A stretch of 64,000 nucleotides of DNA. Origin: CAMTVQ01 sp947085255 (GTDB lineage Bacteria > Bacteroidota > Bacteroidia > Sphingobacteriales > Sphingobacteriaceae). Of the stretch, positions 9,776-18,572 are shown in pieces. The notes under the pieces are model-generated. The model had not been told where the DNA came from. It saw only the letters and a program-made list of their open reading frames with translations, and ran no database searches. The first letter of the stretch is position 1. Each line of letters opens with the position of its first letter. The position numbers and the translations under genes were made by a program. The stretch spans positions 8,867 to 72,866 of the forward strand of contig CAMTVQ010000012.1 of the NCBI GenBank assembly GCA_947085255.1, read 5' to 3'.

Positions 9776-11737
9776 CTATTGTTTAATAAGTGTTTTAAAT
9801 AATTCTTCATTTATCGTAACCGGATACTTATTTCTTAGGTTGGTAATCCACTCTTTTTCTAAGCTATTTTGGTATTCGGCTATTACCATACCACGTATTT
9901 CCGAAAGTTCTTTTGCTTGTACAGGTAGTACAGCTTTTACATCTACAAATAAAGTAGACGAGCCTTCTTCAATATCTTTTGTGATGCCTTTTTTCCACTC
10001 TATAGCATCAATTGTTTTATTATCGCCACGTTCAAATTTTGCCTTTTTAATTGTCAAGTTCAACGGGTTGCTTTTATTCACGTTAGCTAAAATCTTGTCT
10101 AAATCGGCACCATTCTTCTTAATCTCTTTGCGCACTTGAGCAGCAATTTCTTTGCTTGCGCAAGTATAAATTGTTGCATCTAAACGTTGTTGCCATTGGT
10201 ATTTGGTAATATTTTGTGCAAAGAAGTTTGCCAAACCAGTACTGTCTTGTACTGCTTTGTCCCACACTGTTTTATCCGTTAGTTCAAACAGCAAAATACC
10301 ATCTCTGTATTCTTTTAGTAATGCCTTAAAATCTGTAAAGTCATTTTCAAGTGTAGAGTCTGCATAACGTATCAAACGCTCGTTTGCAAATTGCTCGTAC
10401 AATTTCTGAGCAGCAGCTTTAAACGAAATGTTTCCAGCCTGCATTTGGTTTACATCTACATATGCTGCAAAATCAGCCTGTGTTTTGGTAATACCTGCAA
10501 AAGTAAATAATGGTTTTACCAAGCCTTTGGCTTTGCTAGCTTCCCACTTACCAGTATAAATTCCAGAATCCAATGTTTTGGTAAATTCAGTAAGCGCCTT
10601 AGGATATGCTACGAAATTGTATTTTTTCTTTAAACGGGTAATAAAACTCTGCTTGTTCAGCTCCGAGCGGCTATCTTGCTGTATGCTGCGCTTTAGCTGA
10701 GGCAACATCTCTTCGTATTTTGGTAAAGGCTTGCGGTCGATGCGTTTTACAATGTGCCAGCCGAATTGTGTAGCAAATGGAGCAGAGTATTGACCATTTT
10801 CTGTCAAATTAAATGCCTGCACTTCAAACGAAGGAATCATTTTTCCAGTACCAAAATATCTATCAATTACACCACCGTTGCGGGCAGAACCTTTATCTTC
10901 CGAAAACTGACCAGCTAATGTTTCAAAAGCTTCACCAGCTTGTAGTCTGCGGTATATTTCGTCTATTTTTTCTTTTGCTTTCAACGAATCCGCCGACTTC
11001 ATATCGGTAGTTGTTTTTAGTAAAATATGAGCCACTTTTATTTCGCCTTGTGCAGCGCGGCTATCTGTAATTTTTATTAAATGGTATCCGTAGCGAGTGC
11101 GTACCGGCATAGATACTTGATTAATGGCAGTTGTGTAGGCAGCCGTTTCAAATGGATATACCATTGTAAAGGTGGTAAAGAAGCCTAAATCTCCTTTGTT
11201 CTCTTTTGCACTTAGGTCTTCCGATACGGTAGAAGCTAATTTTGCAAAGTCTTCTCCGTTCATAATGCGTTTACGCAAGGCTAATACCTTTTTGTAAGCT
11301 GCTGTTGTATCTTTTGGTGAAGCATTTTCTGCACAATTTATTAAAATATGACTAGCACGAATTTCCTTTTGCGAACGGTCGTACGCTTCTGTAATCAATT
11401 TATCTGATACCTCTTTATCGGTTAAATAAGGCTGAGCCAGCTGGCGGCGATAACCGCTAAGCTCTTTTTTAAAGGCAGCTGCTGTATCCAAACCTAAAGC
11501 TTCCGCTTCTTTTACCTTCAATCTAAAATTAATGTACAACTCTAAGTATTCGCGCAACGATTGCTCGTTAGTAGCGGTTTGCTTGGCATTGTTTTTTTTG
11601 TAAACGCTTTCAAATTCCGAAATACTAACTTTATCTGTGCCAATGGTAATTAGCGCATCAGCCGATTGAGCCGAAACACATTGTGTAATACTAAATGCAA
11701 GAATTAAACTAAATAGAATGTTGCTGCTGGTCTTCAT
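9776..11737 (-). CDS. Periplasmic peptidylprolyl isomerase with tandem parvulin domains
   Basis: A 653-residue protein with a signal peptide (cleavage after 'TQCVSAQ', near residue 24). A SurA/PpiD-like N-terminal helical region ('YLELYINFRLKVKEAEALG') precedes two PpiC domains beginning 'IRASHILINC' and 'IKVAHILLKT', the second with 'GSARNGGVIDRYFGTGKM'. A long C-terminal region (residues about 350-653) resembles no domain I can name. It is likely a periplasmic foldase for outer-membrane proteins. It is divergent from the small gene at 11790 with only 52 bp between, and its own terminator follows. Confidence 0.87.
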   Translation of the reverse strand: MKTSSNILFSLILAFSITQCVSAQSADALITIGTDKVSISEFESVYKKNNAKQTATNEQSLREYLELYINFRLKVKEAEALGLDTAAAFKKELSGYRRQLAQPYLTDKEVSDKLITEAYDRSQKEIRASHILINCAENASPKDTTAAYKKVLALRKRIMNGEDFAKLASTVSEDLSAKENKGDLGFFTTFTMVYPFETAAYTTAINQVSMPVRTRYGYHLIKITDSRAAQGEIKVAHILLKTTTDMKSADSLKAKEKIDEIYRRLQAGEAFETLAGQFSEDKGSARNGGVIDRYFGTGKMIPSFEVQAFNLTENGQYSAPFATQFGWHIVKRIDRKPLPKYEEMLPQLKRSIQQDSRSELNKQSFITRLKKKYNFVAYPKALTEFTKTLDSGIYTGKWEASKAKGLVKPLFTFAGITKTQADFAAYVDVNQMQAGNISFKAAAQKLYEQFANERLIRYADSTLENDFTDFKALLKEYRDGILLFELTDKTVWDKAVQDSTGLANFFAQNITKYQWQQRLDATIYTCASKEIAAQVRKEIKKNGADLDKILANVNKSNPLNLTIKKAKFERGDNKTIDAIEWKKGITKDIEEGSSTLFVDVKAVLPVQAKELSEIRGMVIAEYQNSLEKEWITNLRNKYPVTINEELFKTLIKQ

Positions 11738-11789
11738 GTTTTTATTAATAATTTAGAACGCGAAAATAGGTAATTAATAACAAATAAAA

Positions 11790-12269
11790 ATGAACTTGAT
11801 TGGTACAGATAATCCGTTAGCTATAAGCTTGTTGTTGAACGACGATATTTATCTGATTAAAGAGAAAGCGGCACCTCTGGCATTCGATTATTGGGGAGGT
11901 AATGCGAAGTTTATACTGGTTGTACATACTGATGCGCAAGAAAAATACAGCACAGAGGCCGATAAAACTTTTCTGTTAAAAATGTTGGCAGCACTAAAAC
12001 TTACCGAAGAACATATTGCATTTCTGAACATAGCGCATTATCCAAATGTGGTAATGGAGCAGCTTATCGATTTTTTCGCTTGCAATAAGGTATTAGTTTT
12101 TGGAGTAAATCCGCAACAACTAAACTGCGATGCAAGTGCCTATAACATTGTAGAGTTGCAACGTGTAAAACTACTATGTGCCGATAGTTTGCAGGTGCTA
12201 ACAAATGATGTTACTAAAAAAACAGCCCTTTGGAAACAATTGCAACAGCTTTTTGGCATAGGTAAATAG
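11790..12269 (+). CDS. Conserved-looking hypothetical protein, 159 residues
   Basis: I do not recognise this protein. It has no signal peptide or membrane segment. The middle reads like an alternating alpha/beta fold ('NAKFILVVHTDA', 'KVLVFGVNP', 'YNIVELQRVKLLCADSL'), ending in a Leu/Gln-rich helix 'KTALWKQLQQLFGIGK'. It lies 36 bp upstream of rdgB in the same direction, so the two may share a transcript. A link to nucleotide or DNA metabolism is only suggested by that neighbour. The codon usage looks like the surrounding genes. Confidence 0.7.
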   Translation: MNLIGTDNPLAISLLLNDDIYLIKEKAAPLAFDYWGGNAKFILVVHTDAQEKYSTEADKTFLLKMLAALKLTEEHIAFLNIAHYPNVVMEQLIDFFACNKVLVFGVNPQQLNCDASAYNIVELQRVKLLCADSLQVLTNDVTKKTALWKQLQQLFGIGK

Positions 12270-12305
12270 TACACCACCATTTTCTACTGTAAAATCTCAA
12301 CTATA

Positions 12306-12923
12306 ATGCCGTCAACTCTTGTATTTGCAAGCCATAATAAACACAAAGTAGAAGAAATAGCGCAAGCACTTTCTGGTAAGTACGAATTGCAATCGCTTAC
12401 CGATATTGGTTGTGTAACCGAAATTCCAGAAACGGGTACTACGTTACACGAAAATGCCCTGCTCAAAGCCCGATTTGTGCATCAAACCTATGGCTTAGAT
12501 TGTTTTGCTGATGATACGGGCTTAGAAATAGCAGCACTCAATAACGAGCCAGGCGTATATTCGGCACGCTATGCCGGCGAGCATAAAAGTAGCGAAGACA
12601 ATATGGATAAGGTGCTAACGCTACTGCAAGGTAAGGAAGATAGGACGGCACGTTTTCGTACCGTAATAGCACTGATATTACAAGGCAAAGAATACGTATT
12701 CGAAGGTATTGTTGAAGGAACTATCCGCACCGAACGTGCTGGTACGGCTGGCTTTGGCTACGACCCTATTTTTGAGCCAAAAGGCTATGACGTTACGTTT
12801 GCAGAAATGACGATGGAGCAAAAGCACCAAATTAGCCACCGTGGCAGAGCTGTGGAACTGTTGATAGCATTTTTGGCTACTCATTTATCATCATCCGATG
12901 ATAATATTTTGCCATCTGAATAA
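12306..12923 (+). CDS. rdgB: XTP/dITP diphosphatase (RdgB/HAM1)
   Basis: 205 residues starting 'MPSTLVFASHNKHKVEEI', with the nucleotide-binding SHNxxK motif near residue 9, 'CFADDTGLEIAALNNEPGVYSARYAG', and C-terminal 'GFGYDPIFEP' and 'ISHRGRA', all diagnostic of the family. It hydrolyses non-canonical purine triphosphates such as ITP and XTP to monophosphates, keeping them out of DNA and RNA. The last 12 residues past 'AFLATHL' are a short extension. It converges on rpiB, with a short palindromic repeat between. Confidence 0.95.
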   Translation: MPSTLVFASHNKHKVEEIAQALSGKYELQSLTDIGCVTEIPETGTTLHENALLKARFVHQTYGLDCFADDTGLEIAALNNEPGVYSARYAGEHKSSEDNMDKVLTLLQGKEDRTARFRTVIALILQGKEYVFEGIVEGTIRTERAGTAGFGYDPIFEPKGYDVTFAEMTMEQKHQISHRGRAVELLIAFLATHLSSSDDNILPSE

Positions 12924-12950
12924 GCAAAACGGTGTCTCTCTTTTTTCCTG

Positions 12951-12975
12951 GTCATGCCGAACTTGTTTCGGCATC
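12951..12975. repeat. Short palindromic interspersed repeat (GTCATGCCGAA type)
   Basis: An 8-bp stem ATGCCGAA / TTCGGCAT with loop CTTGT sits in the 104-bp gap between convergent rdgB and rpiB. It is followed at 13001-13018 by TTGAGCGAAGTCGAAGGA, a word typical of the same Bacteroidota repeat family as the copy at 44459-44525. It might also end transcription from either side. Confidence 0.55.
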
Positions 12976-13027
12976 TTTTAATTATAGGGAGTTGTTACAC
13001 TTGAGCGAAGTCGAAGGATAGACCATT

Positions 13028-13468
13028 TTAACAATCGATCTTATTCACACGATTGGCGTGACGACCCCCTTCAAAATCGGTAGTTAAAAAAGTTTGTGCA
13101 ATAGTTTTAGCAACCTCTGTGCTTACAAAACGTGCAGGGATACATAATACATTAGCATTATTATGTTGGCGCGCCAAGGCAGCCAGTTCTTCTTGCCAGC
13201 AAATAGCAGCCCGAATACCAACATGTTTGTTGGCGGTAATAGCTACTCCATTGGCGCTGCCGCAAATCAATATTCCCAATGTGTATTCTCCTTTACTTAC
13301 TGCCACAGCTAAAGGATGGGCAAAGTCAGGATAATCTACCGAATCGGTACCAAAGGCACCAAAGTCCTTTACACTATAGCCCTTTTCTTGTAAAAAAGCG
13401 ATTAATAGTGCTTTATATTCAAATCCGGCGTGGTCGCCACCAATGGCTATAGTAGGGTTAGTTGGCAT
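13028..13468 (-). CDS. rpiB: Ribose-5-phosphate isomerase B
   Basis: 146 residues, a normal length for RpiB/LacA-B. 'IAIGGDHAGFEYKALLIAFL' opens the protein, followed by 'DSVDYPDFAHPLA', 'GILICGSANGVAITANKH' with the catalytic Cys, and 'GIRAAICW'. It interconverts ribose-5-phosphate and ribulose-5-phosphate in the pentose phosphate pathway. Its first codons overlap the end of tatC by 11 bp, so the two genes are translationally close and surely co-transcribed. The product of the pair shares no obvious function. Confidence 0.95.
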   Translation of the reverse strand: MPTNPTIAIGGDHAGFEYKALLIAFLQEKGYSVKDFGAFGTDSVDYPDFAHPLAVAVSKGEYTLGILICGSANGVAITANKHVGIRAAICWQEELAALARQHNNANVLCIPARFVSTEVAKTIAQTFLTTDFEGGRHANRVNKIDC

Positions 13469-14342
13469 AAAATTCTTTTTCGGCTTGTTTACGCTTGCGT
13501 TCTACGTTGGCCGATATAAAAATACTTATTTCGTACAAAATAAATAAAGGGAGCGATACTAATAATTGGGTAGGGATATCAGGAGATGGTGTAATAAATG
13601 CTGCCAATAATAAAATGATAAGTACCGCATGTTTACGGTAAGTACGCATAAAAGCGGGAGTCATAATACCTACTTTGGATAAAAAGTAGATAACCATCGG
13701 CAACTCAAAAATAGCTCCTGCCGCCAATGTAAGTGTGGTTACCAAAGAAATGTAGGAGTCGAGAGATATTTGATTCAGTATTTGTGTGCTTATGGTGTAC
13801 GACCCTAAAAATACAATCGACATGGGTGCGATAATGTAATATCCGAATAATACCCCCATAAAAAAAAGCATAGATGTAAAGAATACTACACCTCGGGTTG
13901 TTTTTATCTCCCCTTCGGTAAGTGCAGGTTTTATAAAGCGCCAAATTTCCCAAAACACATAAGGGAAAGCGGCAATAAGCCCTGCTATAAGCGAAATGCT
14001 GATGTGCTTGGTAAATTGCCCAGCCATTTCGGTATTCATCAGTTTAAACCCGATTTCCTTCACACACAAGTCTGCCGAAAGGTTGAAACGGGCCGCTAAT
14101 GCGCATAACTGTTGGTAGGTCCAAAATGAGGGATTTTGTGGACCTAAAATAAGGGTATCGAACAAAAAATCTTTATAAGAAAAGGCAACTATCCCGAGTA
14201 TAGCGATTACAGCTACCGAGCGTAATATGACCCAGCGCAGTGCCTCAATATGGTCAAAAAACGACATTTCGGTTTCTACCGTACGCGCTTTTGGCTTAAA
14301 AACAGTATCTAAAAATCGTTTTCTGGTGGAATTATCGCTCAT
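13458..14342 (-). CDS. tatC: Twin-arginine translocase subunit TatC
   Basis: 294 residues with six hydrophobic segments, the N-terminal 'EMSFFDHIEALRWVILRS' (the TatC hallmark HxxELR-like stretch) and 'FGYYIIAPMSIVFL', 'AGAIFELPMVIYFLSKVGI' and 'IITPSPD'-like 'AFITPSPDIPTQLLVSLPLF'. It is the core receptor for folded Tat substrates in the inner membrane. The periplasmic loop after the first membrane span is longer than in E. coli, as is common in Bacteroidota. No tatA is in this window. It sits 22 bp after accC and overlaps rpiB. Confidence 0.94.
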   Translation of the reverse strand: MSDNSTRKRFLDTVFKPKARTVETEMSFFDHIEALRWVILRSVAVIAILGIVAFSYKDFLFDTLILGPQNPSFWTYQQLCALAARFNLSADLCVKEIGFKLMNTEMAGQFTKHISISLIAGLIAAFPYVFWEIWRFIKPALTEGEIKTTRGVVFFTSMLFFMGVLFGYYIIAPMSIVFLGSYTISTQILNQISLDSYISLVTTLTLAAGAIFELPMVIYFLSKVGIMTPAFMRTYRKHAVLIILLLAAFITPSPDIPTQLLVSLPLFILYEISIFISANVERKRKQAEKEFYAN

Positions 14343-14364
14343 TCGTATCCGTATTACCGGATTT

Positions 14365-15705
14365 TTATTCTGTTAAATCAAAAGTCTCCATAAACTTAGT
14401 GGTAAAGTTACCAGCAGCAAAATTAGGATCTTTCATTAGGCGCAAATGGAAAGGAATAGTTGTTTTTACCCCTTCAATTACAAATTCGCTTAAAGCGCGT
14501 TCCATGGTACAAATAGCTTCTTCGCGTGTTTGTGCTACCGTTATCAATTTTGCAATCATCGAATCGTAATTCGGTGGAATTTGGTAGCCAGCATACACAT
14601 GTGTATCTACACGCACACCATGACCTCCTGGAGAGTGAAAATGAGTGATTTTTCCCGGTGATGGGCGGAAGTTATTAAATGGATCCTCAGCATTAATACG
14701 GCATTCTATGGCGTGCATAGTTGGGAAGTATGATTTACCCGAAATAGGAATACCTGCTGCTACCTTTATTTGTTCTTTTATTAAATCGTAATTGATTACC
14801 TCTTCGGTAACGGGATGTTCTACCTGAATACGGGTATTCATCTCCATAAAATAGAAATTACGGTGCTTATCAACCAAAAATTCAATAGTTCCTGCACCTT
14901 CGTAATTTACAGCCATAGCGCCCTTTATAGCAGCTTCGCCCATTTTTTTACGCAACTCATCGGTCATAAATGGAGAAGGAGATTCCTCTACCAGTTTTTG
15001 ATGACGACGCTGTATCGAACAATCGCGCTCGGATAAGTGACACACTTTTCCAAACTGATCACCAACCACTTGGATTTCGATGTGGCGTGGATCTTCAATG
15101 TATTTTTCTAAGTACATGCCATCGTTTCCGAAAGCAGCACCCGCCTCTTGTCGTGCCGAGTCCCAAGCTGGTTCAAACTCCTCATCTTTCCAAATAATAC
15201 GCATACCCCTACCTCCACCACCAGCGGTAGCTTTGATAATTACAGGATAGCCCATTTTTTTAGATAAGGCAATTCCCTGTTTTACATCGGTTAATAAACC
15301 TTCTGAACCTGGAATGGTAGGAACACCTGCTTTTTTCATGGTGTCTTTGGCCGAAGCCTTATCACCCATACCATTTATTTGCTCCGGTGATGCACCAATA
15401 AATTTAATACCATGGTCGCGGCAAATACCCGAAAATTTAGCATTTTCAGATAAAAAACCATAACCGGGGTGTATAGCATCTGCCGCAGTAATTTCTGCTG
15501 CAGCAATAATATTAGGAATACTTAGGTAAGAATCTTTGCTAGGTGGCGGACCAATACATACAGCTTCATCTGCAAAACGCACATGTAAACTATCTCTATC
15601 GGCAGTAGAATATACAGCTACCGTTTTAATACCCATCTCTTTACAAGTGCGTATAATACGTAAAGCAATTTCGCCACGATTGGCAATTAATATTTTCTTA
15701 AACAT
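14365..15705 (-). CDS. accC: Acetyl-CoA carboxylase, biotin carboxylase subunit
   Basis: 446 residues. The ATP-grasp core is visible: 'MFKKILIANRGEIALRIIRT', 'HPGYGFLSENAKF', the Gly-rich loop 'IIKATAGGGGRGMRII', 'VGDQFGKVCHLSERDCSIQ' and 'FYFMEMNTRIQVEHPVTEE'. It carboxylates the biotin of BCCP using ATP and bicarbonate, the first half-reaction of malonyl-CoA synthesis. The length equals the E. coli subunit. It follows accB across an 81-bp gap that is filled by an inverted repeat. Confidence 0.96.
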   Translation of the reverse strand: MFKKILIANRGEIALRIIRTCKEMGIKTVAVYSTADRDSLHVRFADEAVCIGPPPSKDSYLSIPNIIAAAEITAADAIHPGYGFLSENAKFSGICRDHGIKFIGASPEQINGMGDKASAKDTMKKAGVPTIPGSEGLLTDVKQGIALSKKMGYPVIIKATAGGGGRGMRIIWKDEEFEPAWDSARQEAGAAFGNDGMYLEKYIEDPRHIEIQVVGDQFGKVCHLSERDCSIQRRHQKLVEESPSPFMTDELRKKMGEAAIKGAMAVNYEGAGTIEFLVDKHRNFYFMEMNTRIQVEHPVTEEVINYDLIKEQIKVAAGIPISGKSYFPTMHAIECRINAEDPFNNFRPSPGKITHFHSPGGHGVRVDTHVYAGYQIPPNYDSMIAKLITVAQTREEAICTMERALSEFVIEGVKTTIPFHLRLMKDPNFAAGNFTTKFMETFDLTE

Positions 15706-15710
15706 AATTT

Positions 15711-15789
15711 TAATGTGCTAATGTGCTAATGTGTAAATATGCAGATGATATAAATTTGCATATCTGCACATTAATTAATTTGCACATTA
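15711..15789. repeat. Inverted repeat between accB and accC (TAATGTGC/GCACATTA type)
   Basis: TAATGTGC occurs twice in tandem from 15711 and its complement GCACATTA at 15782-15789. The inner arms are TGCAGAT (15740-15746) and ATCTGCA (15762-15768). The outer arm includes the accB stop codon. Similar words (AATTTGCACAT) appear at 60508-60590, so it is an interspersed family. It could form a hairpin in the accB-accC message. Confidence 0.6.
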
Positions 15790-16260
15790 ATTAGGTTCTA
15801 CTAAAAATAAAGGTTGGTCGTATTCTACTGGACTAGCATTGTCTACCAATACTTTCACGATTTTGCCCGAAATTTCCGATTCTATTTCATTAAATAGTTT
15901 CATGGCCTCGATAATGCAAACGGGTTGTCCTGACTTTATTTCATCACCAACATTTACAAATGATGGTTTTTCGGGGGTCGACGAACGATAGAACGTGCCA
16001 ATCATCGGTGATTTTATGGTGATAAGATGGCTATCAGCCGCTGGTGTAGTTGCTGCCGGTGCCGGGTTGCTACCTGCTGCAGCAACTGGTGCAGCAATCG
16101 GGGCTGCTACTGGCGCTGCTACCTGTGTAGTATATACAGTAGGCAGGGCAGTAAGCTCAGCTTTTATAGTTATTTTAAAATCTTTTTGTTCAATAGCTAC
16201 TTCGCTTACGCCAGCTTTCGATACAAATTTTATTAGTTCCTGAATTTGTTTAATGTCCAT
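15787..16260 (-). CDS. accB: Biotin carboxyl carrier protein of acetyl-CoA carboxylase
   Basis: 157 residues with an N-terminal helical domain ('MDIKQIQELIKFVSKAGVSE'), a long Ala/Pro linker (residues about 45-75, mostly AAPVAAPIA-type) and a biotinyl domain. The biotin-accepting Lys is residue 121 in 'CIIEAMKLFNEIESE'; the motif reads AMKL rather than AMKM, which is common in this phylum. The thumb segment 'GTFYRSSTPEKPSFVNVGD' is intact. It carries carboxybiotin from AccC to the carboxyltransferase, which is not in this window. It lies in the fabH-accB-accC order. Confidence 0.96.
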   Translation of the reverse strand: MDIKQIQELIKFVSKAGVSEVAIEQKDFKITIKAELTALPTVYTTQVAAPVAAPIAAPVAAAGSNPAPAATTPAADSHLITIKSPMIGTFYRSSTPEKPSFVNVGDEIKSGQPVCIIEAMKLFNEIESEISGKIVKVLVDNASPVEYDQPLFLVEPN

Positions 16261-16345
16261 AATCGGATAAGTTTGGTATTAACTGCAATGTTATAGAAAT
16301 GTATGGTAAGTACAAAAAAATATGGAATAAGAGTAGATTAAGTAT

Positions 16346-17335
16346 TTAGTACGCCCACTTTAAATAGATAGAGCCCCATGTAAAACCGCCCCCAAAGGCT
16401 GCTAAAACAATGTTATCTCCTTTTTTGAGCTGTTTTTCCCATTCCCACAAGCATAATGGAATAGTGCCATTTGTGGTGTTGCCAAAACGCTCAATATTTA
16501 TCATTACTTTTTCGGAGCCAACGCCCATACGTGATGCTGTAGCGTCAATAATACGTTTATTAGCTTGATGGGGTACTAGCCAAGCTACATCTGCTGCGGT
16601 AAGGTTGTTGCGTTCCATAATTTGGGCAGCTACGTCGGCCATGTTGGTTACGGCAAACTTAAATACTTGTTGTCCTTCTTGGTACACGTAATGTTCGCCA
16701 GCATCAACAGTTTCATGCGAGGCTGGTTTTGCAGACCCACCTGCTTTTTGATGTAAAAATGCTCTGCCAGAACCGTCACTTTTTAGAATACTGTCCTGTA
16801 TTCCAAATCCTTCTGTGTTTGGTTCAAGAAGTACTGCACCGCAACCATCACCAAAAATGATGCAGGTACTACGGTCTTGGTAATCTACAATTGAAGACAT
16901 CTTATCTGCTCCAACTACCACAACTTTTTTATGCGTGCCTGTTTCAATAAATTTAGTAGCTGTAGCTAAGGCATAAATAAAACCAGAGCAAGCTGCGTTT
17001 ATATCAAACCCCCAAGCATTTTTTGCCCCAATTTTATCGGTAATAATATTAGCCGTTGCAGGAAATTGCATGTCGGGGGTGGTGGTGGCACAAATTAATA
17101 AGTCAATTTCAGAAGCATCAATACCACGTTTTTGTAGTAATAATGCAACTGCTTTTGCCGCCATATCAGAGGTGCCTAAGCCTGCTCCTTTTAAAATTCT
17201 ACGTTCTTTTATTCCCGTTCGCGAAATAATCCATTCGTCACTAGTATCAACCATTTTTTCCAATTCGGCATTGGCTAATACATATTCCGGAACGTATCCG
17301 CCAATAGCGGTAATGGCAGCCTGAATTTTGCTCAT
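16346..17335 (-). CDS. fabH: Beta-ketoacyl-ACP synthase III
   Basis: 329 residues with the full Cys-His-Asn triad: Cys116 in 'DINAACSGFIYAL', His in 'WLVPHQANKRIID' and Asn in 'RFGNTTNGTIPL'. 'SRTGIKERRI' and the C-terminal 'AFGGGFTWGSIYLKW' are also typical. It condenses acetyl-CoA or a branched acyl-CoA with malonyl-ACP to start fatty-acid chains. In Bacteroidota branched primers are usual, but the sequence alone does not show which. It follows plsX by 64 bp. Confidence 0.96.
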   Translation of the reverse strand: MSKIQAAITAIGGYVPEYVLANAELEKMVDTSDEWIISRTGIKERRILKGAGLGTSDMAAKAVALLLQKRGIDASEIDLLICATTTPDMQFPATANIITDKIGAKNAWGFDINAACSGFIYALATATKFIETGTHKKVVVVGADKMSSIVDYQDRSTCIIFGDGCGAVLLEPNTEGFGIQDSILKSDGSGRAFLHQKAGGSAKPASHETVDAGEHYVYQEGQQVFKFAVTNMADVAAQIMERNNLTAADVAWLVPHQANKRIIDATASRMGVGSEKVMINIERFGNTTNGTIPLCLWEWEKQLKKGDNIVLAAFGGGFTWGSIYLKWAY

Positions 17336-17399
17336 GGGGTATATTTTGGTGAAAAAAAGTTAATTTTTTTAGGTAGACCCGAACGTTAAAGGTAATGTT

Positions 17400-18338
17400 T
17401 TAATTAAAAGCAGCTCTGATTTTTTCGTTGAGCTTAGAATTGTATAAATCACGTGCTAATAGTAGCATGTTTTTAATCGCTTTTGGGTTAGATATGCCGT
17501 GTCCGATAACTACAGGGGCATTAATACCTAAAATAGGACTTCCTCCATAGTTTTCGTAGTTAAAACGGTCAAAAAATTCATCCTTAAAGCCTTTTTTTAA
17601 CGTCATAACGTAAAAATATTCGGCTAATTTTAGAGCTACGTTGCCAGTAAAACCATCACACACTACTACGTCAGATTTATCATTAAATAAATCGCGACCC
17701 TCTACGTTTCCTGCAAACTGGAATTTTTGAGTCTCCTTCATTAGCGTATAGGTAGCTTGAGTAAGTAAATTACCTTTTTCTTCTTCTTCACCCAAATTGA
17801 GTAGGGCTACTTTAGGGTGGCTAATACCATATACAAATTCTGCATAAAGTGAACCCAATATGCCAAATTGTAGCAGTACATCTGGTTTACAATCTGCATT
17901 GGCGCCAACATCTAACATAATGCCAAATCCACCTTTTTCTTTTGGAAGAATAGAGGTAAGAGCCGGACGAATTACACCAGGTATTGTTTTTACGCTATAC
18001 ATGGCACCAACTAACATAGCACCTGTATTGCCAGCACTTGCAAATGAATCTATAGTGCCAGCCTTCAGCATCTGAAAACCTATACCAATGCTTGAGTTTG
18101 GTTTTTTGGTGATTGCTTTCACAGCATGCTCTCCCATACCAATATTGTCATCTGTATGAACAATATCAAAATGCTCTTTACTTACTCCTTTTGATTCGAG
18201 TATTGGTAAAAAGGCAGCAGTATCGCCAATTAATACTAAGCGATGATCTTTGGGTAGTTCGTTTAAAGCTTCAATCGCGCCTAAGGTGGTAGCCTCTGGC
18301 GCAAAATCTCCACCCATAATATCTAAGCCTATGCGCAT
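17400..18338 (-). CDS. plsX: Phosphate acyltransferase PlsX
   Basis: 312 residues, the normal family length, opening 'MRIGLDIMGGDFAPEATTLG' and containing 'SFASAGNTGAMLVGAMY', 'MLDVGANADCKPDVLLQF' and 'VCDGFTGNVALKLAEY'. It makes acyl-phosphate from acyl-ACP for the first step of phospholipid synthesis. The order yceD - rpmF - plsX - fabH is conserved widely in bacteria and links ribosome and membrane synthesis. The start codon is one base past the rpmF stop. Confidence 0.96.
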   Translation of the reverse strand: MRIGLDIMGGDFAPEATTLGAIEALNELPKDHRLVLIGDTAAFLPILESKGVSKEHFDIVHTDDNIGMGEHAVKAITKKPNSSIGIGFQMLKAGTIDSFASAGNTGAMLVGAMYSVKTIPGVIRPALTSILPKEKGGFGIMLDVGANADCKPDVLLQFGILGSLYAEFVYGISHPKVALLNLGEEEEKGNLLTQATYTLMKETQKFQFAGNVEGRDLFNDKSDVVVCDGFTGNVALKLAEYFYVMTLKKGFKDEFFDRFNYENYGGSPILGINAPVVIGHGISNPKAIKNMLLLARDLYNSKLNEKIRAAFN

Positions 18339-18339
18339 A

Positions 18340-18528
18340 TTATTTGCTTGCGTTTTCTACAATCATTTTGCCTTTGTAAAACAAGTTACCATCTACCATA
18401 TAGGCACGGTGTGGCATGTGTACAGTGCCAGTTGTAGGGCATGTAACTAATGTTGATGCTACTGCTTTGTAATGTGTTCTGCCCTTATCTCTGCGAGATT
18501 TCGACATTTTCCGTTTCGGGTGTGGCAT
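18340..18528 (-). CDS. rpmF: 50S ribosomal protein L32
   Basis: 62 residues starting 'MPHPKRKMSKSRRDKGRTHY', the typical basic N-terminus of L32. The zinc-ribbon cysteines are mostly missing: only one Cys is seen ('LVTCPTTGTVHMPHRAYM'), so this is the C-minus form or nearly so. It sits between the yceD-like gene and plsX. The 42-bp gap before it is filled by TATGAAT heptamers, with no evident purine-rich ribosome binding site, which is usual in this phylum. Confidence 0.96.
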   Translation of the reverse strand: MPHPKRKMSKSRRDKGRTHYKAVASTLVTCPTTGTVHMPHRAYMVDGNLFYKGKMIVENASK

Positions 18529-18530
18529 AA

Positions 18531-18572
18531 AAAATTATGAATTATGAATTATGAATTATGAATTATGAATTT
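18531..18572. repeat. Tandem TATGAAT heptamer repeat
   Basis: Five or so head-to-tail copies of TATGAAT fill the gap between the yceD-like stop codon and the rpmF start. Slippage here would change the spacing in front of rpmF. Confidence 0.75.

Noticed and set aside
12951..13018. Ordinary terminator for rdgB or rpiB
   Set aside because: The hairpin has no clean T-run after it and matches an interspersed repeat type, though it may also end transcription.
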